From a virus, in the IMG/VR virus record IMGVR_UViG_3300030101_003435, positions 1 to 26,178 of that record: DNA of 26,178 bases. One strand, 5' to 3'. The position numbers and the translations under genes are program-made. This document shows positions 21,262 through 26,178 of the stretch, in pieces. The notes under the pieces are model-generated. The model made no database searches, was not told the origin of the DNA, and saw only the letters and a program-made list of their open reading frames with translations. Position 1 is the first letter of the stretch. Every line of letters begins with the position of its first letter.

Positions 21262-22230
21262 TTATGCAACGACTTCCCTCCATCCAGGAGGATCTATTGG
21301 AGCAGAACCGGTATTTATTTCGTTCCAGATAAGAGCATTACCACTTCCTTCTGTTGTAGTCAACCCAAAACCATTGAAAGTTGCGGTAACATCTGTAAAA
21401 CCAGATACTGAAGCAACCCTTGCTAATAGAGGATTTCCAGTCACATTTACTTGTTGATTTAAGTCTATTGTTTCATTACCTAAAGCAGCGCTTAATCCAA
21501 AACCAGTTACAGTTGGTGCAACATCTCCTTGGAATCCTAAAGTACCTAAGGCACCTATCATGAAGTTTCCAGTTACTGCTGCATCAGGTGCAGGGTCAAC
21601 AACACCTAAAGTTAATTGCGCTACATTTAAAGTATTAGCAACAATAGTTGCATCACCAGTAATTTCTGTTGGAGTGCCTAAAGCTGCAGTCATTGCAATT
21701 CCAGAAACATCTGCTTGCACAGAACTTCCAGCATCACCCCAGTCATTTATTGACCAACCAAGTCTACCCCAACCTTCTAAGTTAAATGCTTCAACAGTTC
21801 CAAGTCCTACACTAGCTGCAACACCTGTAGGCATCGCATCAGGACTAGCGTCGACTGTTCCTAAATTAGTTGTAAGTGGTAATCCTGTTGCATCAACTTG
21901 AGCTAAACCAAAAGCTGTTACGGTTCCAAGACCGGTCGTTAATAATTGATTGTTATTTGTAGATGGACCTGTGTTTGCATCGGCTGTTGTAGTAACACTT
22001 CCAAGATTTGCGGTGACAGCATCACCAGGAGCTATAAGAGTACCTGCAATACCCCAAGCTTGTTTTCCCCATTCAACACGACCCCAACCTACATTAACTT
22101 CAGTTGAGCTTGATTCGTTTCCTAAAGATGCAGTGAGGGCTTGACCCGTGACTGTAAAAGTTGGGTCTGCTAAATCATTCCATTGGTTTTGACCCCAAGT
22201 GCCGACGCCCCAAGTTCCTGATCCACTCAT
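21262..22230 (-). CDS. Repetitive tail-fibre-like protein (322 aa)
   Basis: The protein is a chain of about eleven degenerate 20-24-residue units with core pattern [VT]TG-x(2)-L-[TS]-x-LG, for example VTGQALTASLGNE, LTTNLGTVDASPDA, MTAALGTPTE and LSAALGNETID. They are interrupted by Trp/Gly-rich segments (GTWGVGTWGQNQW, GWGRVEWGKQAWG, GWGRLGWSINDWG). It has almost no Lys and no Cys and ends PGWREVVA. This composition fits a beta-solenoid or stacked-sheet fibre shaft, but no named family is recognised. AGGAGG lies upstream but is part of a small hairpin. It lies between the 145-aa and 233-aa tail genes. Confidence 0.75.
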   Translation of the reverse strand: MSGSGTWGVGTWGQNQWNDLADPTFTVTGQALTASLGNESSSTEVNVGWGRVEWGKQAWGIAGTLIAPGDAVTANLGSVTTTADANTGPSTNNNQLLTTGLGTVTAFGLAQVDATGLPLTTNLGTVDASPDAMPTGVAASVGLGTVEAFNLEGWGRLGWSINDWGDAGSSVQADVSGIAMTAALGTPTEITGDATIVANTLNVAQLTLGVVDPAPDAAVTGNFMIGALGTLGFQGDVAPTVTGFGLSAALGNETIDLNQQVNVTGNPLLARVASVSGFTDVTATFNGFGLTTTEGSGNALIWNEINTGSAPIDPPGWREVVA

Positions 22231-22246
22231 AGGAGTTTACCTCCTA
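22230..22246 (-). promoter_or_regulatory. Hairpin over the ribosome site of the 322-aa gene
   Basis: On the minus strand TAGGAG pairs with CTCCTA across a 5-nt loop (GTAAA). The left arm is the Shine-Dalgarno sequence and the right arm ends on the A of the start codon's ATG. Six base pairs in an AT-rich mRNA could slow initiation. Translating ribosomes from the 145-aa gene would not reach it directly. Confidence 0.45.
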
Positions 22247-22249
22247 CGA

Positions 22250-22687
22250 TTAACCAGAGATCCTTAGAATCGCTGCTGTTGATGTTGGTGCTGGAAACTG
22301 AACTGTAAACGTACCTGAAGTAGCTGTTTTATCTGCTCCGAAATCTAAAACACAAACTGCAGAGTTAGTAGTTGCAGATGATGTGTTGTAAATTAAAGCT
22401 CCTCTTGCCGTCAACGTAACGTTTTGAAATGACAAGTCAGCAAAGTCTGCTCTTGCAACACCAGCTGTTAAAGAAGTTGGATTGTTTACAAGTGCTCCGC
22501 CACCAGATGAGTAGTTTGATGAAGTAACTTCATTGCCTGTTGTGAATGAAGTTGTTGCTGAGTTAAGAGTAGCTGAAGAAGTATAAAGAGCTAACTTAAA
22601 TTTATCACCACCAGTTTGCTTAAAACTAGCATCACCTTCGAGTAATAATTTTTTAAAGTTGTTTGCAATTGCTTGTGTTATAGCCAT
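22250..22687 (-). CDS. Small beta-sandwich virion protein (145 aa)
   Basis: The sequence opens MAITQAIANNFKKLLLEGD, followed by FKLALYTSSATLNSATTSFTTGNEV (about 30-54), SGGGALVNNPTSLTAG and a strand-rich C-terminal part ending FTVQFPAPTSTAAILRISG. This pattern is common in marine podophage and cyanophage tail modules and looks like a beta-sandwich. It has no catalytic motif. A TAGGAG box lies 7 nt before the ATG. Position between the adaptor gene (218 aa) and the repetitive fibre protein suggests a tail or decoration role. Confidence 0.7.
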   Translation of the reverse strand: MAITQAIANNFKKLLLEGDASFKQTGGDKFKLALYTSSATLNSATTSFTTGNEVTSSNYSSGGGALVNNPTSLTAGVARADFADLSFQNVTLTARGALIYNTSSATTNSAVCVLDFGADKTATSGTFTVQFPAPTSTAAILRISG

Positions 22688-22698
22688 AATTTATTCTC

Positions 22699-23355
22699 CT
22701 ATTTACCTATACGAGGAACACCACTTTGATATTCATCTCGTCTTCTTCTTCCCATTTGTTCAATAGAGAAGCCTTCTACCACTTGTTTATACTTTTGTTC
22801 GTATAATTGCAAGAGGTCTTGTGGCCCTTTTAAAAAACCATAAGCCTCGACAAGGCATGCATACAGAAGTCCATTGGGAAAGTTTGTACTTATATATGTT
22901 GTTGTATTTGTACTCGATAATCCGGGATCTTTCAAGATATAATTTAACTGAATTATATAAGTTTGATCAGGTGTAGGAGCTACAATAATTCTAGTTTCAT
23001 CCCACCAGCTATAATATTTTGGTACTCCAGTAACAGCAGTTGGGTTAAATTCAGACATAAAACTTGTGTCTCTCCACTGTAAAAATTCTCTGTCTTGATT
23101 AGTATTTCCATCAGCTAACTCAGAGTCTACAATTTGAGCAGATCTAATAATTAAAGCATCTGTAGGAGCGTCAATAAATCTTGTAGAAGCTATTAAATTT
23201 GCGGTTACATATTTTCTATTATTGTCAGAATCTACATCTCTAAATATTCTAAATTCAGCATCAAGAATAATACCATCTAAAATAGTGTCAGATAATACTG
23301 TTGATCCGACTTCTGTATAATTTCTAATTTTTGTTTTTAGTTCGTCGTATGTCAT
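22699..23355 (-). CDS. Head-tail adaptor-like protein (218 aa)
   Basis: The protein begins MTYDELKTKIRNYTEVGS and includes LDGIILDAEFRIFRDVDSDNNRK (26-48), an Arg/Trp-rich middle (REFLQWRDTSFMSEF, about 89-103), GVPKYYSWWDETRIIVAPTPD and a helical end with RRRRDEY. The two helices plus beta insertion resemble small connector/adaptor proteins of podo- and siphoviruses that sit below the portal. The precise family was not determinable by eye. Its ATG overlaps the 270-aa stop as ATGA (23352-23355). Neighbouring genes encode a gp4-like adaptor and other head-tail proteins, supporting the assignment. Confidence 0.72.
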   Translation of the reverse strand: MTYDELKTKIRNYTEVGSTVLSDTILDGIILDAEFRIFRDVDSDNNRKYVTANLIASTRFIDAPTDALIIRSAQIVDSELADGNTNQDREFLQWRDTSFMSEFNPTAVTGVPKYYSWWDETRIIVAPTPDQTYIIQLNYILKDPGLSSTNTTTYISTNFPNGLLYACLVEAYGFLKGPQDLLQLYEQKYKQVVEGFSIEQMGRRRRDEYQSGVPRIGK

Positions 23356-24164
23356 CCTTGTTTAGTATCCAGTGGTCCAGCTAAGACTTGAATACCTCCT
23401 CCTGTTTCTGTACTCGAAGCATTTGAAACCAAGTTAAACGTATAACTATTTTCTAAAGTTATTGTAGAAGGTTGGCCTGCTTGTTGTTGAGTTGTTTGTA
23501 TCATAGTTATTGAATAACCGCCAACAATAATTGCACCTGAATTATGAGCGCTGGCAGTTGTGTTTTTAGGTAAGACTCCCCTAAATTGTGAGTTAGTTCC
23601 CCTCACACATCCTGTTAAATCATTACTTGATTTACCAGTATATTGAATAACTTCATTATTAAAATAAGAATCTCCATCATCGGATACATCTACTTTTTCA
23701 ATCATAAAAAATCCTGCTGTAGGAAAAGCTGAAGCATCAGTTAAAGAAATAGTTGTGTCAGTTGCAGTTATGTTTGAAGCTAAAGTTGTAGTTAATTCTA
23801 ATGTAGATTTTGCTACACCACCAACAGTTTGAGATTTAACTGCTTGAAATCTTACAATGTCATTATTTACCCTTGCACTGTTTGGTTCTGATACAGTTAC
23901 TAAAGTTGAACTTGAAGCTGTTGTAAATGGATTCTCAGGTAAAAAATCTGTAGTTCCAAATTCTGTTCTTGCAGGTCTTGCTTTTTCTAAACCTTGTGGA
24001 TCAGCAACAAAAGGTGTTGGCTCTAATTGAGGTTGTTTACGTTCAAACTCTGAGTAATGCACAAACGCACCATTCCATTCTGTAACCATTTCTCTCCACG
24101 GAAAAGCTAATCCGCTTCGGTCAGAGATTGCTAAAGCGTGTTTCCCTTTTGCAAACTTTGCCAT
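23352..24164 (-). CDS. Marine-phage virion protein with cysteine-less zinc-ribbon-like N-terminus (270 aa)
   Basis: Residues 8-50 (ALAISDRSGLAFPWREM, EWNGAFVHYSEFERKQPQ) align by eye with a small phage module that normally reads CDRCG...EWNG...C..C. Here the paired Cys positions are Ser14/Ser17 and residues around 35-39, so the metal site is lost. Residues about 80-110 look like one short beta insert, and about 123-215 is a second beta-domain (TTLASNITATDTTISL, NEVIQYTG, RGTNSQ, AHNSG). That second domain has a clear relative in the 312-aa protein. A disordered tail follows. Start is ATG overlapping the 312-aa stop (TAATG). Likely a head-tail or tail structural protein. Confidence 0.72.
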   Translation of the reverse strand: MAKFAKGKHALAISDRSGLAFPWREMVTEWNGAFVHYSEFERKQPQLEPTPFVADPQGLEKARPARTEFGTTDFLPENPFTTASSSTLVTVSEPNSARVNNDIVRFQAVKSQTVGGVAKSTLELTTTLASNITATDTTISLTDASAFPTAGFFMIEKVDVSDDGDSYFNNEVIQYTGKSSNDLTGCVRGTNSQFRGVLPKNTTASAHNSGAIIVGGYSITMIQTTQQQAGQPSTITLENSYTFNLVSNASSTETGGGIQVLAGPLDTKQG

Positions 24165-25102
24165 TAGATCTCCGGATAATAAGTTTTAGGTGATATGTAA
24201 ACACTAGCAGATGAACCGTCTTCAGCTAATGCTCTTTGTAATTCATCTTCGTAAAGTAATTTCATTTCTTGTGTTCGTTGAGGAGCTTTCTTTTGTGATA
24301 CATAGTAAGCTAAACCTGCACACATACAAGGTACAAATCTATTAACTACATCTGCTTCATTAGTATATTTACCTGCATCTTGTAATCTTTGTAAGTAATA
24401 GAAAAACATAAAATCACCAACTTGATCTGAACCTGGAGTTAAATACAAAGTAACTGTTACTTTATCTATAAATCTTTGTACCCAATAATTAGAAGGTTGA
24501 CCTGTAGCTGTTTTATTTGAAAAAGCTGAATACTGTGATCTATTTACTTTAGCTAAAGGTGAATCTACATTTGTAGATCTTCTATAACTAGACTCTAAAA
24601 TATCTGAAGCCATATTTACAAAGTTATTTACAGAATCATTTTGTGCATGAGCAGCAGCTGTTGTATCATCGATTCCTCTATCAGCTGTTGATGCAACAAT
24701 TAAATTATTTCCTGAGATAGAACTGTATTGAATTATTTCGTTATTGATTTTTATTTTACCTGAAGCAGGCATCTGGGCCACAGAAGCAACGGGAATAGTT
24801 AAAGTAGTTGCAATGATAGCAGATGTTAAAGTAGTTGTGATTCCATCTGATGTACCATCGCTTGGTGATCTAAAAATTACATATTCGTTTTGACCATTTA
24901 CTAAACTAAATGCATGTTCTCTAACTTGCCAAAAATGAATACCCCTGTTGTCCCATTCTTGAAGCATTATGTTTAATGATCTTCTAGCTGAACGCAGGTC
25001 ATTACCTGAGTAATCAAAAAAACCTAATCTTTCAAAGGCTTCAGTTATAATATCGTCGATCGAGAATGTTTTCTCGAATGTAGTTGTGCCTGAAAAAGCC
25101 AA
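24164..25102 (-). CDS. P22 gp4-like head-tail adaptor with inserted beta-domain (312 aa)
   Basis: Residues 13-60 (FSIDDIITEAFERLGFFD, LRSARRSLNIMLQEWDNRGIHFWQ) carry the helical signature of the P22 gp4/tail accessory factor group, which binds below the portal and completes the head. The adaptor sequence is interrupted at about 86-158 by a beta-domain related to one in the 270-aa protein. It resumes at NMASDILESSYRR and continues to a helical C-terminus. Start is TTG (25100-25102) with AGGAGG close upstream. The upstream stop codon TAG forms the first bases of that Shine-Dalgarno box. No nearer ATG is suitable. It is adjacent to other head-tail genes. Confidence 0.8.
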   Translation of the reverse strand: MAFSGTTTFEKTFSIDDIITEAFERLGFFDYSGNDLRSARRSLNIMLQEWDNRGIHFWQVREHAFSLVNGQNEYVIFRSPSDGTSDGITTTLTSAIIATTLTIPVASVAQMPASGKIKINNEIIQYSSISGNNLIVASTADRGIDDTTAAAHAQNDSVNNFVNMASDILESSYRRSTNVDSPLAKVNRSQYSAFSNKTATGQPSNYWVQRFIDKVTVTLYLTPGSDQVGDFMFFYYLQRLQDAGKYTNEADVVNRFVPCMCAGLAYYVSQKKAPQRTQEMKLLYEDELQRALAEDGSSASVYISPKTYYPEI

Positions 25103-25110
25103 GTTGCCTC

Positions 25111-25422
25111 CTACGAGTTACTTCCGCCGCTATGAAAAACAGTTATGGCTGTAATCTGTTCAGTGGTAAATGCAGCGTAAACATCAGTTTTAAATAAAAT
25201 TGGTGTAGGGAAATTAATTGTCATGTCATGAACATGAGCAGCCTTATTTAATTTTACTTTTGATGTTCCAGTTGCTCCACCATCTTTAAACTCTAAAACT
25301 CCAGCTACGTTAGGGCCAGATACATGAACTCCATATACTCTAGTTCTTCCAGTTTGAACAGTTTTAGTTTCAGTAGTTACGTTAGTTGCAACTCCGTCGA
25401 TTGATGATCCAAATGTTGACAT
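25111..25422 (-). CDS. Small beta-rich head/decoration-type protein (103 aa)
   Basis: A short protein with alternating beta strands: VQTGRTRVYGVHVSGPNVAG (about 22-41), VLEFKDGGATG, MTINFPTPILF and TEQITAITVFHSGG at the end. Neither signal peptide nor enzyme motif is present. It resembles small, Ig-like or jelly-roll accessory proteins placed beside capsid genes in marine phages, but no specific family can be named. AGGAG lies about 10 nt upstream of ATG. A strong hairpin (25447-25466) separates it from the upstream 178-aa gene, so its expression may be reduced relative to that gene. Confidence 0.7.
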   Translation of the reverse strand: MSTFGSSIDGVATNVTTETKTVQTGRTRVYGVHVSGPNVAGVLEFKDGGATGTSKVKLNKAAHVHDMTINFPTPILFKTDVYAAFTTEQITAITVFHSGGSNS

Positions 25423-25446
25423 AATTTTTATCTCCTAAAATTTACA

Positions 25447-25466
25447 TGTGGGGCCGAAGCCCCACA
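25447..25466 (-). terminator. UUCG-capped GC hairpin after the 178-aa gene
   Basis: On the minus strand an 8-bp stem closes on the very stable C(UUCG)G tetraloop (GGGGC-TTCG-GCCCC core). It lies 11-30 nt after the stop of the 178-aa gene and 24 nt before the next start. The following bases are only moderately U-rich (TGTAAATTTT), so it could be a partial terminator or a 3'-end-protecting processing hairpin rather than a full stop. Confidence 0.6.
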
Positions 25467-25477
25467 CTAATTATTTA

Positions 25478-26014
25478 TTACGTATCGCTAAATGGTGTTT
25501 GAATACTTCCTGATCCTAATAGTAAAGTATTGTGCACCAAGTATTGAGCAGTTTCTAACGCTGTAACTTGAAGTACAGATCCAACGATTCCACCTTGTGT
25601 TGTTCCATTCAAAGAACAAACATCATTAGATGCGCCAGGGAAGAAAGCTTTTTTACTTCCATCGTCCACCGCGATCATAGCTGCACCAGTGAACTTGTCA
25701 GTTCCGTCAGTTATGATTTGAACATCAGTTGCTAATGTATCTATATAAAAATAGAAACTTGCACCAATGTTGTTTGGGTTGTTGTAATCAGTTGCTCCTG
25801 CAGTTGCTCCATTAGCGCTAGCGTTAATTGAAGGTAATGCATAGATACCATCTGCGTCTTGTGAAATTAAAATTCTTCCAGCATGGTCGTTAACAGTTAA
25901 AGCTAAACCGCCAGCACCTAAGCCAGTAGAATTAATTGTTTTTGTTGCTCCAGGGCCTGTAGTTATAAAGCCATTTTTAGAAATGACCGGTCCTGAAAAG
26001 GTTGTATTTGCCAT
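25478..26014 (-). CDS. Head-associated/decoration-type virion protein (178 aa)
   Basis: The sequence starts MANTTFSGPVISKNGFITTG, followed by a Gly/Ala/Thr-rich stretch and beta strands such as ISQDADGIYALPSINAS (about 50-66), NIGASFYFYID, VQIITDGTDKF and VLQVTALETAQYLVHNTLLLG (about 146-166). It has no Cys-rich or catalytic motif except one Cys. This opening and composition are frequent in marine phage genomes next to the capsid gene. I infer a head decoration or fibre protein. AGGAGG lies about 8 nt before ATG. It is the first gene of the minus-strand block seen here and is followed by a strong hairpin, the usual arrangement for abundantly made virion proteins. Confidence 0.72.
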   Translation of the reverse strand: MANTTFSGPVISKNGFITTGPGATKTINSTGLGAGGLALTVNDHAGRILISQDADGIYALPSINASANGATAGATDYNNPNNIGASFYFYIDTLATDVQIITDGTDKFTGAAMIAVDDGSKKAFFPGASNDVCSLNGTTQGGIVGSVLQVTALETAQYLVHNTLLLGSGSIQTPFSDT

Positions 26015-26178
26015 AATTATATCCTCCTAGTTTTCGTTCACATAGTCTCTAGGCCGTCGACTGTATGCGTCTATGTAAACTAATTAATTATACAGTGAGT
26101 TTTTTATATACTAGATTTTAGTAGAGTGCAAGAGAGCCTACGGTATTTATGCATTTCAGCAATGTAGCTTTTGATTAA
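26015..26178 (-). promoter_or_regulatory. 164-nt leader region of the structural block
   Basis: No convincing gene is seen here. On the minus strand a perfect TATAAT (26087-26092) could be a -10 box, but no good -35 precedes it at 16-18 bp. Two mutually exclusive RNA stems can be drawn downstream: ACATAG (26072-26077) with CTATGT (26040-26045), or 26059-26067 with 26039-26047 (8 of 9 pairs including one wobble). A strong AGGAGG ribosome site follows. The rightmost 75 nt are open in one minus-strand frame (24 codons to TAA at 26104-26106) and could be the tail of a gene beyond the edge. Confidence 0.4.

Noticed and set aside
21560-22144. Two plus-strand frames opposite the 322-aa gene
   Set aside because: They are mirror images of the fibre repeats and have no ribosome site. 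The sense frame has the repeats and SD.
1-26178. tRNA genes, CRISPR arrays, insertion sequences, integrase or att sites
   Set aside because: Intergenic gaps were read on both strands and no cloverleaf, spaced repeats or transposase/integrase motifs were seen. All gaps are under about 170 nt.

Overview
This window is a stretch of a tailed (podovirus-like) bacteriophage genome, AT-rich (about one third G+C by eye) and almost gap-free. The virion proteins have signatures I associate with uncultured marine phages and pelagiphages, for example the opening of the 654-aa tail protein, the 'TGENSGTWG' tail-fibre protein and the GFVPVG...KADDVPAML tail of the 318-aa protein. A SAR11-type or similar marine alphaproteobacterial host is an inference from that resemblance and the base composition. 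No tRNA, rRNA, CRISPR array, integrase or insertion sequence was seen. Terminase, portal, major capsid protein, DNA polymerase and lysis enzymes are not visible and probably lie outside the window.

Layout. (1) 1-3105, minus strand: DNA-metabolism genes, namely a 112-aa unknown, a 186-aa coiled-coil protein, a 256-aa putative ssDNA-binding-like protein and an archaeo-eukaryotic-type primase cut by the left edge. (2) 3161-4624, plus strand: a lone SNF2-family helicase, divergent from the 112-aa gene across a compact promoter region containing a dyad. (3) 4621-17241, minus strand: virion genes read right to left. They are a 654-aa tail/stabilisation protein, a 279-aa repeat protein, a 54-aa small gene, 113-aa and 64-aa proteins, two glycosyltransferases (GT4-like and GT-A-like), then 318-, 275-, 401- and 1330-aa virion/ejection-type proteins and a 73-aa membrane-anchored protein. 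(4) 17289-19551, plus strand: four consecutive, mutually different 2-oxoglutarate/Fe(II)-dependent oxygenase genes forming one operon. (5) 19543-26014, minus strand: head-tail adaptor, tail and fibre genes, ending (in transcription order) with a tail-collar protein and a 124-aa protein.

How it works together. The minus-strand blocks are tightly packed. Many junctions have stop and start overlapping as TAATG or ATGA, which suggests polycistronic transcripts and translational coupling. The two plus-strand islands are inserted head-on into the virion block. Each starts at a divergent intergenic region with a sigma70-like promoter, and each ends with its stop overlapping the opposing gene. The four-oxygenase island sits between tail-fibre/collar genes and the tail stabilisation gene, and two glycosyltransferases lie further along the virion block. 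The window therefore encodes an unusually rich set of possible modification enzymes whose targets (virion protein, host surface, nucleic acid or metabolite) cannot be told from sequence. This oxygenase set is the best candidate here for an undescribed system.
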